Assembly: GCA_964058845.1 (NCBI GenBank)
Contig: CAXKVR010000004.1
Span: 85,541-149,540, forward strand
Length of the DNA stretch: 64,000 nt
Source of the DNA: Carex sylvatica
Lineage: Eukaryota; Streptophyta; Magnoliopsida; Poales; Cyperaceae
Reading direction: 5' to 3'
A program made the translations under genes and the position numbers. Positions 1 to 11,847 of this stretch are shown here, piece by piece. Numbering within the stretch: the first letter of the stretch is position 1; each line of letters opens with the position of its first letter. The notes under the pieces were generated by a model. It saw only the letters and a program-made list of their open reading frames with translations. It was not told where the DNA came from and made no database searches.

Positions 1-485
1 GGCGCTCGCGAGAGATGCCATAGTTTGTGATATCCGACCAGCAACAACAAGAAAAAAAATGTGAACGTTATATTTTTGTTTATTTTGTACGTTGATTTTC
101 TCAAACAATACAGTGTAAGAGGCGTGGAGTATAGTATTACTCTTCAATTTTTATTTTGTGCAAAACTGCAAATATATAGTGAACAAAATTTTGACGATGT
201 AAAAGTGTGATTTATCGTTGGTTTAGATATTTCAAAATTAAGTTCAAATTAAATATCACTAAAAGATATCAGCTAGTAGCCTAGTACTAATTCAAAAACT
301 ACAAATATGATATATGATATCATGTCGGTAGGAGTGTTCATTCGTTCGATTTGTTTAAAATCGAATTAAAATAGTTACATTAAAGACTTAAAGTTTTATT
401 TGATTTTCAAAAATAGAAATAGGTTAAATTTATGAACTGAATTAGTGTTCATCAGAGAGGGCATATTTGAAATTTTGTTTTTTTA
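1..485. other. Intergenic, no gene seen
   Basis: AT-rich sequence with no convincing open frame. Around 331-455 two GTGTTCAT motifs face AT-rich TCGAATT-like sequence, resembling the edges of small hAT-type MITEs, but no target-site duplication can be defined. Confidence 0.5.
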
Positions 486-1750
486 GGATAATAAAAAATG
501 AGAAATTTAGATATATATACCCATTATAACTTCATCAATTAGATATTTTTCCATCAAAAATCTTAAAATTAGTTATTTCCCTATTTAAATTCATCAATAT
601 TATTAATATACCTATTGGTCAATTAATCCATATAAAACCCTGATTAGTATTAGTAAAAATAAATAAAATTACAATTCTACCCTCCATTTCATCTCCTCCA
701 ACTCAGGGAATAAAAATATACTTCTCTGTAGTTAATTTTGTATATGTTCTTCAGTTTTGAGGTTCAAACAACGATTCTATACTCTTCTTTCATCTTCTTC
801 ATTTTGCCAACAAGTTCTCATTCTCCTCTCATAAAGAAAGTTTAGTGATTTCGTTTTTTTTTGTAACTGGACTTCCTGTAAAAAGAAAGTCAACTTCTCC
901 ATGTCCTCACCTTCTCTTCACACTTTCTATTTTTGTTTCACCTTCTCTAGTTCCACATTTCTATAAAATCAAGAATAGAGGAGAGATGTGGGATGACATG
1001 GGAAAGAAGAAATCATTCTCTGAAACAGAGAATCACATAGTTTAAGGAAGCTCTTTGAGTGTTTGATAAAATTGAAGCTGAAATGGGTAGTTACCCAGGT
1101 GATCCAATTCAATTCATCCATAATGTAATGGCTATTAATGTAAACTTTAATGAGTGCCTACCTGGATGTCGCCCCCATTTATGTAGTCTCACCTCTCTAT
1201 AAAATCAAGAATAAAGGTGGGATGAAATGAAAATGAAAAAATCATTCTTTGAAAATGTCGAGAAGGTGAAACAGAGATAGTTTGAAGATGGACATGGAGG
1301 AGTCGAGTTTCTATTTATAAGAAGTCCAGAAAATACAAACTGAAATTACTAAACTTTCGAAAGAATGAAAGCTTTATCTGAGGAGAATGAGAAATTTGTG
1401 GGAGAAATGAAGAAGACGAAAAAAAAGTACAAAATCGTTGTTTGAATATGTAAACTGAAGAACAGATATATAATCAACTTGACAAAAGTATCATATTTTT
1501 ATTTTCTGAGTTAGAGGAGAGGAAAAGGAGGGCAGAATTGTAATTTTATTAATAATAATCAGTGTTTGTAATGGATTAATCAACAAATGGGTATATTAAT
1601 AATACAGTGAATTTTGATGGAGAAATAACTAATTTTAAGATTTTGATGAGGGAAATATCTAATTGATAAAGTTAAGATTTTGATGGGGGAAATATCTAAT
1701 TGATAAAGTTATGATGGGTATATATCTAAATTTGTCATAAAAAATATCGG
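486..1750. mobile_element. Fold-back (long inverted repeat) element upstream of the monooxygenase
   Basis: The left part (about 486-930) and right part (about 1290-1750) are imperfect reverse complements. Both carry the series AAATTTAGATATATA, CCCAT.ATAACTT.ATCAATTAG and ATTAGTTATTTC.CC, then ACAATTCT.CCCTCC, then ACAACGAT. The right end reads AAAAAATATCGG, i.e. a CCGATATTTTTT terminus similar to the Mutator-like elements further on. The centre holds an imperfect direct repeat of a TATAAAATCAAGAATA segment (near 964 and 1200). The short open frame at 845-1045 lies inside it and has no coding character. No clean target-site duplication was found, so the edges are approximate. The right end lies about 25 bases before the start codon of the next gene. 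Confidence 0.7.
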
Positions 1751-1774
1751 TCAGCTATACGGCTACACTGAGAA

Positions 1775-4700
1775 ATGGAAGCCACAGGAAAGGAGAGGAG
1801 AAGAGGAAAGGCAGCAGTAGTGGGAGGAAGCATAGCCGGGTTGTGCTGCGCGCACGCGCTCATCTCGGGCGGGTGGGACGCCGCCGTGATCGAGAAGTCG
1901 ACTGCTCCATTAACTCCGTCTCGCAGCCCCACTGGCGCCGGCCTCGGCCTCGACCCTCAGTCTCGGGAGATTCTCGTCCGTTGGATTTCTGATCCGCAAC
2001 TTCACCAGGCCACCTTCCCGCTCTCAACAGACCTGGTACAAGCTTCATTCTTATTTCCAAGCCCTTTCTGTTGTGGTTAATTAATTCTCAAGGGCCCATG
2101 TCTTTTGACTTGTAATCTTCTATTGGAAATGTGTTTATGTCGTAAAAGGGATTAACAACATTAAAATCAAACTGACATGGTTTATACCAAATGACAAACT
2201 GTAATTTGTTGGCCTACCATAAAAGCAATAGCATGGTAGGGAGAGTCCTATCTAATATCTCCATGCTCACCAAATTAGAATTTAAGTCAACCAGAAAGAT
2301 GACCAATCAGGTATGTTAAAATCTTTTTGTGCATACAGCTACTCTTTAGTCCTATTTTAATGTCTTTTCTTTCTCTTCAATCTATGCATGCTTGTCAAGA
2401 TATTGCCACATAACTTGAAATGAAAGGAGAAAGGAACCAAAACCATACTACTTTGTACATCTGTACTACCTATACCATCTTCTTTCCAACGGTTACCAAA
2501 GGGGCTGGCCAGAATTATGTCCAAAAGCATGGTGTTTAATATTTCATTTTATCCTGAATTTTTTTCATAATTTATTTTTTTCCATTTGGTTGAGATGTAT
2601 ATGTACTGATTCTTTGTATTCACCAGAATAGAGCGACTGACAGTGGGAACAAGACAAGCAAAACATTAACAAGAGATAAAAATTTCAATTTTCGAGCTGC
2701 ACATTGGGCTGATCTCCACTCCATGTTGTACAAGGGATTGCCACCTGGACTGATATTGTGGGGTCACCAGTTCATCTCCTTTCAAACCTCCAAGGATAAA
2801 TCCACTGTCGGGGTAAAATGTAGAGTTGCCGAGACAGGAGAGATTGTAGAAATTGAGGTGGATTTGCTTGTGGCTGCAGATGGCTGTTTGTCAGCCATTC
2901 GCCAGAATTTCCTTCCAAATTTGAAATTGAGGTGTGCGCTGTTGAGACCTAAACTTTGTCTACGAAATGCATCAATTATAAAGTGGTTTCTTTGTGTCAT
3001 ATTGGACAATGCCATAAAGTGAAGCTCAATTGGATTGCTTCTACTTCAATGCAAAATTATATGACCTAGGATAACTCGTGGCAACTTTGGGTTAACTGGA
3101 GCCTTATTGCACTGTTGAGGTTTAGTTGGCATTAGTAATGGATACTTATGGACTATATGTAATTTGGGATTAAAGGAAATAGTGGGATTATAAGTCGGGC
3201 CTATTTTCCCTGGGGGTGGGGGGTTTAGAAACATGTGGACCATTACGACTTAGTTTCACAACAAGTAACTTCACAGGTGAAATTATGCATATTCCCCTTC
3301 AAAAATATGCAAGTATTTCATGTTCTGTGAAAAACACGTCTATTTTTTGGTGTTGGATATAGATGATATTTTAGATTTTTCTTTCCTTCTTTTTGCACAC
3401 ATGAGTTGTCCCTAAAAATAGTCATAACTTGAATTAGCTTATAAATGCTTGTTGGTGTATGTAGGTATGCCGGCTACTGTGCTTGGAGGGGTGTACTTGA
3501 CTATTCTGATAAAGAGGACTCAGATTTAATTCTAGGTATGAGAAAAGCATATCCCGAGCTTGGCAACTGCCTCTACTTTGATCTAGCCCGTGATACACAT
3601 GCTGTGCTATATGAGCTGAAGAACAAAAGGCTCAATTGGATCTGGTATGTCAACCAACCAGAGCCTGAATCGAAGGTAGGTTACCTCTCTAAGTATTGTA
3701 TATTTTTCTTATCATAGAGGAGAATCCATTGCATTTGAAATTTGGTGCTAATCTAAAGCACAATTTGAAACTTGATGCCTGTCAACAAAGACCTGAGATG
3801 TTGGAAATTTTCACATCTGTATATATGTATATATTTTATTTCCAAATTAAGGCATGACAGAACACAACTTTTGGAGGCAATGGATCTCTCTTATTATTGT
3901 ATCTTATACAGTTCCAATACAGATGACAAATATTGCATTTTTTTTTACTGCTTAACCGCTTTTAAATGGATGCTAAGTTATCTAAACTCTACCTCAATTT
4001 ACATCAAAAACTTGTGCTATCAAAGCACTGACTTGGTGTTCGAGCTTTCTGGGGACTGTCCAGGCAGTGCAGACTAGCACCAAACCTAATTGGCGGGGTG
4101 CCAAATTTTAGTGTTAGCCATTTCATAAACCAAATTGTGCTTCAAATCCTCTCCTGTTATTGTATGGTGTCTTACGATGGTTTGTTTTCATATTACGTTA
4201 GAAAGATCTACTTGTGATGATTCTGATGAGCTCTTAGCCATCTGACTACTATTTTGGTAATGACTTATTTTGATGTGATAGTGCAGCCTTGTGCAATTTA
4301 GTATTGATTATTTGCTACCAGTAAAATTCTGGAAAGAGAACATGCTTAGAAGCTGGTACCTAATCATTGTACAAAATAAAATAATGCCAAAAAAAATGTA
4401 TTCAGGGAAGCTCAGTCACAATGAAAGTGAACAGAGACGCTCTACACAACATGCTCGAAGAAGCCAACAAGGTGTGGGTCCCCCAACTCGCCAGCCTCAT
4501 GCAGGAGACAACCGATCCTTTCATAAACATCATATATGACAGCGATCCATTACCACATCTACACTGGGAAGGCAAAATAGTCTTGGTAGGAGATGCAGCG
4601 CACCCTACCACCCCGCATGGATTGCGAAGCACCAACATGTCAGTGGTGGATGCACATGTGCTTGGCAAATGCCTGGAGAGATATGGACTGGAGGATTTGG

Positions 4701-4867
4701 AGAAGGCATTGGAAGAGTTCCAGGCAATCCGACTTCCAGTAGTTTCAGAACAAGTTCTGTATGCGAGGAAATTGGGTCGTGTTAAGCAAGGTTTGGATTT
4801 AATTGGAGATGTGCAACTCCACCAAAGAGGCATGCCTTATTTTGATGGTGCGCCTACTTCTCTTTAA
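1775..4867 (+). CDS. FAD-dependent monooxygenase (urate hydroxylase-like / salicylate hydroxylase-like), four exons
   Basis: Predicted exons are 1775-2035, 2627-2931, 3465-3675 and 4406-4867, giving about 412 residues. All introns are GT..AG and the reading phase is kept across each junction. Seen: the N-terminal FAD-binding Rossmann motif VVGGSIAGL (residues 15-23), the DG motif LLVAADGCLSAIR (D172-G173), the stretch RYAGYCAWRGV split by intron 2, and the GD motif VLVGDAAHPTTPHGLRSTN (G321-D322), which contacts FAD ribityl/phosphate in group A flavin monooxygenases. Plant relatives are usually annotated as FAD-dependent urate hydroxylase-like proteins; the true substrate is unknown. The C-terminus looks shortened: relatives carry a longer acidic/proline segment between KQGL and the final MPxF. 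The start is the first ATG in frame before the Rossmann motif. No transit peptide is obvious, so cytosolic action is inferred. Confidence 0.88.
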
Positions 4868-5743
4868 AATTTTATTGGGCCTCTGCAATTCTAGATCATT
4901 TTTTAATTAAAAATGTATACTATTCAAAGGTGAATCCATAACTTTACGAACATATCATAACTATAGCTCCAAACTTCAATTTTTTTTTAGTATGACGCTC
5001 CTGATTTTGTGCAGAGAACTTTTAGGGAAACATGTTGATGTTCTACCTAACACAATTTTGATCAAGTTAGTAGTTAGGAGTTAGGTACCTATATTTGTCC
5101 GTATATTCAAAACCGCATGAACTTGATTGTATGAGATTCTGTATGCAGAAGACCACTGTATAAGCATATGCAGTCCATGCGGCCGCATTTTAAAACACTT
5201 AAAATGCGGCCACATATGCTTATGCAGTGATCTTCCGCATACAAAATCTCATGCAGTCAAGTTCATGCGGTTTTAAATATACGGGCACATATACGGCCCA
5301 TGCGGACTTGAAAAAAGCCTAAAAGTTATTTTGCGGTAGAGGAAATTAGAATCTATAACTTTTATAATATGCAAACCATTAGACTAAACAAGTTTTTAGA
5401 TATAAATCATTTTATTTTATCAATATTTTTTTAACAAAGCATAGTAAAATCGCATATGTACTTCCGAATACAAATTCGTATATGCGGCCGCATGCCACAT
5501 ATGCAATATGCAGTGGCCTTTCACATACATGAACAAAATTGCATTTTAAAACACTGGTTAGGACAACATTTTTGTTCTTTTTTTTGTGGCTTATTTTTTT
5601 TTTATCCCAAAGAGCTGGGCAACATGATGTCTGCCCTTTTTTTTATTTTATTTTTATTTTTTTGGCATCGCTGCTTAAGTTGAAAATGCGGACAAATGCA
5701 TTTCTATTAGCATATGTTAATTTACAGCTTCACGTCTTGTGTT
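4868..5743. repeat. Intergenic with near-perfect hairpin and GCATATGCGG-type repeat fragment
   Basis: Bases about 5099-5193 and 5203-5283 are near-perfect reverse complements (ACCGCATGAACTTGA on one arm, TCAAGTTCATGCGGT on the other), a hairpin of about 185 bases with a tiny loop. At 5456-5553 a second piece rich in ATATGCGGCCGCATG ends in GCATTTTAAAACACTG, the same terminus as the hAT-like element at 11426-11839. Both look like remnants of that family. No gene seen. Confidence 0.6.
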
Positions 5744-6899
5744 CGGAAATTTTTATTAATATCCAAAAAAAATATTAAATTTCAAAAACTACACCTTATA
5801 CTGAGAAATTTCAAAATCTGTCCAAATTGCAAATTTTATTAGTGGAAATTCAGTTTAGAACCTCAAATTTTTTTTTGCGGTTTTTAATTCCAAAACCGAA
5901 ATGTTTTTTTAGCTGTTTTAAGTTTTTCTTATTAATTTTTTTAATGAAATAAAAATATTTATAATTAATTTATTTTTGTATTGAAATATTAGAAATATAT
6001 TATATATTTCTTTGAAAATAGATGGAATACTATATAATTTGATTTATTAGAAATATATTATATTTTTTTTTGAAAATAGATGAAATACTATATAATTTGA
6101 TTTATTAGAAAGATTGTCACAAATAATTCGGATCAATATTTTTCAGGCTGGATTTTTTGCGACTGTAAGAAAAAATAAAATATTGAGTTGTGTTATTGAA
6201 AAAAAATATATTTTGAATCTGAGTTATTAATTCTGATTCAAAAATCACTTCTAGATAAATATATAAAATATTGTAATTTTTCTATTTTTGAAAAAACAAA
6301 AAAATTATCTGACAACTCTGACAAAAATTCTCGGTGAATTTTTTTTTTTTTACAGTTTTTTTTTTTTTTTTCGAAAATAGAAGAATCCAAATATTTTTTA
6401 TATTTACTTAGAAGTGATTTTTTAAATGGAGATTAATAACTCAGATTAAAAATATTTTTATTTTTTCAATAACACACAAAAAAAAATATTTTAATTTTTC
6501 TTATAGCCGCAAAAAAATTTGACCTAAAAATATTGTTATTTGTAGCAGTCCTTCTAATAAATTAAATTATGTAGTATTCTATTTATTTTCAAAGAAATAT
6601 ATAAAATATTTATAATATTTTACAAAAATAAATAAATTATAAACATTTCTGTTCAATTAAAATTAAAAAATAAAACTTAGAACCGCAAAAAAAAATTGCG
6701 GTTTTGAAATTCCAAGTTTAAAATTGAATTTTTTTTATTTTTTTTTGCAGTTTTGGAATTCCAAAACTGTATTTTTTTTTGCGATATTAGACTGAATTTT
6801 TGCAAAAAAATTTGTGATTTTGGCAAATTTCAAAATTTCTCAGTCTGAGGTGTATATTTTGAAATTTAATATTTTCTTGGATATTAATAAAAATTTCGG
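5744..6899. mobile_element. Large fold-back Mutator-like element with perfect 9-bp TSD
   Basis: The element is flanked by identical 9-mers TCTTGTGTT at 5735-5743 and 6900-6908. The left end reads CGGAAATTTTTATTAATA and the right end, reversed, CCGAAATTTTTATTAATA. The two arms (each more than 500 bases) are reverse complements around a T-rich centre near 6335-6370. Recognisable mirrored segments include the GCGGTTTT..AATTCCAAAACCG palindromes (5877 and 6705-6770), GAAATATAT..TTTTC and AAAATCACTTCTAGATAAAT. There is no transposase; the short open frames inside are AT-rich noise. A 9-bp duplication is the Mutator/MULE hallmark, so this is called a non-autonomous MULE. Confidence 0.85.
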
Positions 6900-7670
6900 T
6901 CTTGTGTTGCTTGGGTCCATATGTTGGCATATTTTAATTTTGTTATTGACTATCAGACATTTTTTTTTATTAAAACTATCAGACATATTATATTCTTTAA
7001 AATTGTTATTGACTATCAGACATTTTATTTTGTTAACTGAAATTGGCAGTGCCATAAATACACTGCAAATTACTAAATAACATTTCTAATCAAGAGATAT
7101 ATATTGCATTTTATTTTATCGTAGATTAATCACAATTGTGTTCTTGGATGTCTTGTATAAACTTTTATTTATTCAGACTGTTGAAATTAATTGTCATAAA
7201 AAAAGAACAAAGTAAGAAGATTTTGTTTCCAAAATTGGTTCAGTTTCAAAAGATGCATGCAAAAAATGAGTAAAAATTAAAAATAATGTTAAAGATTTTG
7301 TAATTATTAATTTATTATCGACATGTAGATCAAGAGCATATTTTTCTTAGTAATTAGTTCCAAGGGTTCCCTAATCATACGCTTTAAGTTGAGTAGACCC
7401 CGGTCACCCACCCCACTACACCCACCGACCCCCCTCTCTCTCAAGTGAAACCGGAAACCAAAATCCAGAGTTGGTGAATTCCGCTTACCAGCTATACATT
7501 CTCTCCATTTTTGACCAAAATGGAAATTAATACACATGTTCCACAACTTCACCAGTTGTTCTTATACTGGCGAAAATTTCACCTGACATAGCCTTCAACT
7601 TCCATATAACATCCTTCCATTCTTTGCGAGTCCCAGCTTGTTTTCACAAGCAACAGTCGCTACTCGCTTA

Positions 7671-7680
7671 CTATAATAAT
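7671..7680 (+). promoter_or_regulatory. Probable TATA box of first CSE-like gene
   Basis: CTATAATAAT lies about 100 bases upstream of the start codon at 7772, in a C/T-rich leader typical of plant 5' untranslated regions. It is assigned by position only. Confidence 0.4.
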
Positions 7681-7771
7681 TCCATAGCACTATCTTCTCT
7701 ACCGAATTCTCAACAGTTTTCCACAATTTTCCTCTTCAATTTGAAGTTCTTAGCGACCCACTGACTCCACC

Positions 7772-8824
7772 ATGGGATCGGAGGTCCCACGCTTTTACTG
7801 GGGCAACCAACCAGAGGCCGAGTTCTATACTTTGCAAGGCGTGAAAAACCGACAAACATTCCATCAAACACCTTACGGACGTCTCTTCACCCAGTCTTTC
7901 CATCCGATCAACCGTGAGACCGGCGAAGAGCTCCCAATCAAAGGTACTGTTTATCTAACTCACGGGTATGGGTCTGATACTGGCTGGCTATTTCAATCCA
8001 TCGCCATAGCCTACGCAAATTGGGGCTATGCCGCATACTGTGCTGATTTGCTCGGCCACGGCAGATCTGACGGGCTCCGGTGTTACATGGGTGATTTTGA
8101 GGCCGTGGCCGGGGCATCTCTCCACTTCTTCCTCTCAGTTCGCAAGGACGCGGTCTATGCAGATTTACCCGCTTTCTTATTCGGAGAGTCGATGGGTGGA
8201 GCGGCAACAATGCTAATGTATCTGAGGTCTCCACCCGACACATGGACTGGCCTGATCTTCTCAGCTCCGCTCTTTGTCATGCCTGAAGACATGAAGCCAT
8301 CTAAACTTAGACTCTTCCTCTTCGGTTTGTTATTCGGCATGGCTGACACGTGGCAAGCCATGCCTGACAAAAAGATGGTAGGGAAGGCGATACGGGATCC
8401 CGAACGGCTCCGCATAATCGCATCTAACCCGCGTCGCTATACCGAGCCGCCTCGTGTTGGTACGATGCGGGAGCTCGCCAGGATTTGCGGGTACATCCAG
8501 GAGAGCTTCCCCAAGGTAACCGTACCATTTTTAACAGTGCATGGTACCGAAGATGGGGTTACATCACCAGAGGGATCGAAGCTGTTGTATGAAAAGGCAG
8601 GGAGTAAAGATAAAAGCTTGATACTGTACGAGGGTTATTACCATTCGCTTCTACAAGGAGAATCGGAGGAGAACGGCAAGAGAGTTCTGGCGGATCTGAG
8701 AGAATGGATCGATGAAAGAACGAAAAGGTACGGTAACGGCGTTAGTAGAGTCGTTAATGTGGACAGACGCGTGGCAGGTTCTGAGGAGGTTGGGAACCAG
8801 CAAGTGGAGGATGCGGCGCAATAA
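7772..8824 (+). CDS. Caffeoylshikimate esterase / monoacylglycerol lipase-like alpha/beta hydrolase, copy 1
   Basis: An intronless 350-residue serine hydrolase. Seen: oxyanion-hole motif THGYGSDTGW (63-72), LLGHGRSDG (93-101), nucleophile elbow FGESMGG with Ser140, acid Asp261 in HGTEDGVT, and catalytic His291 in YYHSLLQGE. The signature blocks RFYWGNQPEAEFY, LFTQSFHP, SAPLFVMPEDMKPSK and NPRRYTEPPRVGTMREL closely follow plant caffeoylshikimate esterase (the lignin enzyme that releases caffeate from caffeoyl shikimate) and its MAGL relatives. Which substrate is used cannot be settled from sequence. No signal peptide is seen. The last 30 residues are a variable tail longer than in Arabidopsis CSE. 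A full-length paralogue lies about 23 kb downstream in the same orientation. The start codon context CACCATGGGA is strong. Confidence 0.9.
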   Translation: MGSEVPRFYWGNQPEAEFYTLQGVKNRQTFHQTPYGRLFTQSFHPINRETGEELPIKGTVYLTHGYGSDTGWLFQSIAIAYANWGYAAYCADLLGHGRSDGLRCYMGDFEAVAGASLHFFLSVRKDAVYADLPAFLFGESMGGAATMLMYLRSPPDTWTGLIFSAPLFVMPEDMKPSKLRLFLFGLLFGMADTWQAMPDKKMVGKAIRDPERLRIIASNPRRYTEPPRVGTMRELARICGYIQESFPKVTVPFLTVHGTEDGVTSPEGSKLLYEKAGSKDKSLILYEGYYHSLLQGESEENGKRVLADLREWIDERTKRYGNGVSRVVNVDRRVAGSEEVGNQQVEDAAQ

Positions 8825-10287
8825 ATGTTCAGAAATATTTTGTAATGGAAGTTAGTTAAAATGGCAATTAAATACAGGGGGTTGTTAATTTCATTGCCTG
8901 TACTACAAGAAAAGGATATAGTGAGTTAAATATTAGCTGTACTTATCGAGAGTAATTCGGTCAACAGTTTTTGGTGCATATTAACCTGGTATTGTGTAAG
9001 CAATAACTCGGAAACGTAGTTATTGCCAGTCGACAAATAGCAAAAGAATAACCTTGATTTTAATGTGTTATTGGAAAAAAAAAAATTCTTAGTTTATCAT
9101 AATTTGAAATTATTTGTAGGTGAAGGGGTTTGTATTGGTGTATATTATTTCTTAAACTCAATATTTAGTATTTTATACGATGATATTACCGACCATAATT
9201 TCATTACTTATTTTGTAACGGCGCAATTATGGTAGGTGATTAATCTCCGACCCGATCAAACCATATGATCATATTTTGATTTTGGTTGTGGATTAAGAGG
9301 GGTAAACATGTTTAAAGAGTCAAATGAAGAGTAGAATATAAGAAATAAGAAAAAATAAGAAGTGAGTTAATTCAGAATAAGTTACTCCATCTTTTAAGGT
9401 GGGTTAACTTCACGCTTACTCTATTTGTGGGATTCATTATCATATGCATGAGTTCATTTCTCAATAACCTACTCCTTTATATGAATTATTTTAATCCATA
9501 ACTTAAGCTACCAAACGACTTATAAAATTTAAAGAGTAAGATGAAATAAGCAATTTAATCTTCGTTAATTTTACTCTACAACCAAACGTGACCTAATTGT
9601 TCAAACTTAAATGACAATATCAGTACCAACAACAATATGTTGTATAAATTATTCTATATTTTTGCAAGAGTATATTATGGGGACTTAAAGAAGATATCAC
9701 TGGATATATAGATCACCAGACCAACAAATAAATTGCATTTAATTGGTTATAAATCAAGGATCCTCAATTTCACATAACGTAGAATATGTACTGTATTACA
9801 GGAGAAATTAGATTTTTTTTTTGGTTCACAACACTCGAGGAATGATGAAAATATGTACTGTATTATTGGAGAAATTAGATTTAAAAAAAAATTAGAATCA
9901 ATTTTAATTATTTTAATAAAATAAGCACTATTGATTCATTTTTTATTTTATATATATATAAAAAACAGCTTCACCAATTATAGGAATCGGTAGAGAAAGA
10001 ATTTAAAATTTATTTATACAAAATATGCATTGTTTATTTCTACTCTTCTTTCCTCCATCAAGAATAGAATCGGTGGAGCTGAATTCTTGCAATTGTTATG
10101 TTAAAATAACTAAAATTAGTCCTATTTAAAAATAATTGAGAAATTACATAAAGAAATATTACAAATCTCGAGACAATCCTATGTTTGTCTAAAAGTGCCG
10201 TAAAATTTGGTAGTACCTTTAGGGCTGATTGAAAGTTCTTCCCAAGTCAATCCGGGGCAAGAAATATGCCAAAACTACGCCTAAAAT
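8825..10287. other. Intergenic: 3' flank and small repeats, no gene seen
   Basis: AT-rich. A short hairpin sits at about 9188-9236 (ACCGACCATAATT against AATTATGGTAGGT). A duplicated segment (ATATGTACTGTATTA, then GGAGAAATTAGATT) occurs at 9785-9816 and 9850-9882. An imperfect inverted repeat at 9966-10082 has outer arms CAGCTTCACC and GGTGGAGCTG, probably a small MITE. No open frame looks coding. Confidence 0.5.
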
Positions 10288-11413
10288 CGGAATTTTTTTA
10301 GAAACCATAAATAATAATAAAGAAAATAACAAACCAATTTGATTGGTTTAGTTTTACAAAAACCATTAGTATCGAACAACTATCTCGGTACGGAAATTAT
10401 TTTTGCTGGACTGAACATGAACACCCTATTCGGGCATGGTCTGATTTCACAAATTTGCCACATAAAATTGATTTTTTTTTTTTTATATACGCGCCGAATA
10501 GGCTGTTCGGCCTATTTTTAAAAATTTTTTTTTGAAAGTAATTAAACAGAACTTATAATGTTCCTATAATTTGAATATCTTAAAAGGAATATCAAACAAA
10601 ATAGATAAAGTATCTTATAATTGAAATGTACTAAAGTATTATGTAATATTTTTTAGACAAGATTTTTTATGGCTGTAAAACAATTATAATATTTCTTCAT
10701 ATGTTACCGAAAAAAAATAAAAAATATTTTGAATCTAAGTTATTGATCCGGTTCAATCACTTTTGATAAATAAAAAAATTATCGTGATATTTCTAGTACA
10801 ATCAAATTCTAAGTTACTCCATCTATTTATCTAAAAGTAATTTTATATTGTTATATATTTATATTTTTTTTATTACTTTTAGAGAAATAGATAGAGTACC
10901 TTAGAATTTGAATATACTAGAAGGATCACGATAATTTTTTTATTTACTCAGAAGTGATTTTTAAACTAGTATCAATGACTTAAATTCAAAACATTTTTTT
11001 ATCCAGTAACAAACAGAGAAATATTTTAATTTTTTTAACAACCGCAAATAATTCTACTGAAAAATATTTCGTAATACTTATAGTACATCTCAATTATAAA
11101 ATATTTTATCTACTTTATTTGATATTCTTTTTAAGATATTTAGATTGTAAGTTTCTCCATATATTTTCAAAAATTGACAAAAAAAAAAGTTAGGGCGAAC
11201 AGCCTATTCGGTACATAATTTGAGCAAATGAGTTTTTGAGATTTCACCAAAGATCACACGGATTTAAGGATTTGGTTGAAATTACGTGAAATTGAGGGTG
11301 TGCCGAACAACCTGTTCGGCCCAGCAAAAAAAAAAAGGGTTTGGTGCTTAGTACTTATATTTTTTTGTAAAATTCAAACTAACTTATATTTTATTTTCTA
11401 AAATTGTGACCGG
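10288..11413. mobile_element. Large fold-back element related to the 5744-6899 element
   Basis: The two halves are reverse complements around about 10860 (CTAAAAGTAAT.. against ..ATTACTTTTAG). GC-rich palindromic segments in otherwise AT-rich DNA mark the arms: GCCGAATAGGCTGTTCGGCC near 10486-10506, its partner GAACAGCCTATTCGG near 11194-11208, and CCGAACAACCTGTTCGG near 11304-11320. Inner segments (AAAATATTTTGAATCTAAGTT, AGAAGTGATTTTTAAA, AACCGCAA) match the inner arms of the 5744-6899 element, so the two are family members. The ends CGGAATTTTTTTAGAAA and, reversed, CCGGTCACAATTTTAGAAA are a guess. No matching flanking 9-mers were found. Confidence 0.65.
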
Positions 11414-11425
11414 ATGTGATACAAT

Positions 11426-11839
11426 CAGTGTAACAAAATACGGTCCATGTGGCCGCATATGCGTATGCGGTTCTGAACTGTATAGAAAATTAATATGCGG
11501 TTTCGTATATGCGACTGCTTAATTTTGACCGCATACCGCATATAATCCGCATACTGCATATGAACTGCATATACTGCATATGATCTGCATATGATCCGCA
11601 TATTAACCGCATATGATCTTGCTGTTGTGTATTCTTATATATGTATGTTGCTTTTATATTAGAGAATAATAGATATAAAATAGTTCTACAAACATGTGTA
11701 TTCTTATTCTTGTTGTGAGATTATGCTTCCAAATATATATGAATTCTTATTTTAAAATCCGCATATGCGGCTGTATACCGTATATGCAGTATGCGGTGAC
11801 CTTTCGCATACCGCATAGAAACTGCATTTTATAACACTG
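11426..11839. mobile_element. hAT-like MITE rich in CCGCATATG repeats
   Basis: Starts CAGTGTAACAAAATACGG and ends GCATTTTATAACACTG (reversed CAGTGTTATAAAATGC), a typical hAT-type terminal inverted repeat. Flanking octamers GATACAAT (11418-11425) and GGTACAGT (11840-11847) agree at 6 of 8 bases, consistent with a diverged 8-bp duplication. The body contains short tandem CCGCATACTGCATATGAACTG-like units (11527-11605). It is probably related to the hairpin and fragment at 5099-5553. Confidence 0.6.
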
Positions 11840-11847
11840 GGTACAGT

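Noticed and set aside
4402..4833. 143-codon minus-strand frame over exon 4 of the monooxygenase
   Set aside because: Exon 4 encodes the conserved FAD GD motif on the plus strand, so the antisense frame is incidental.
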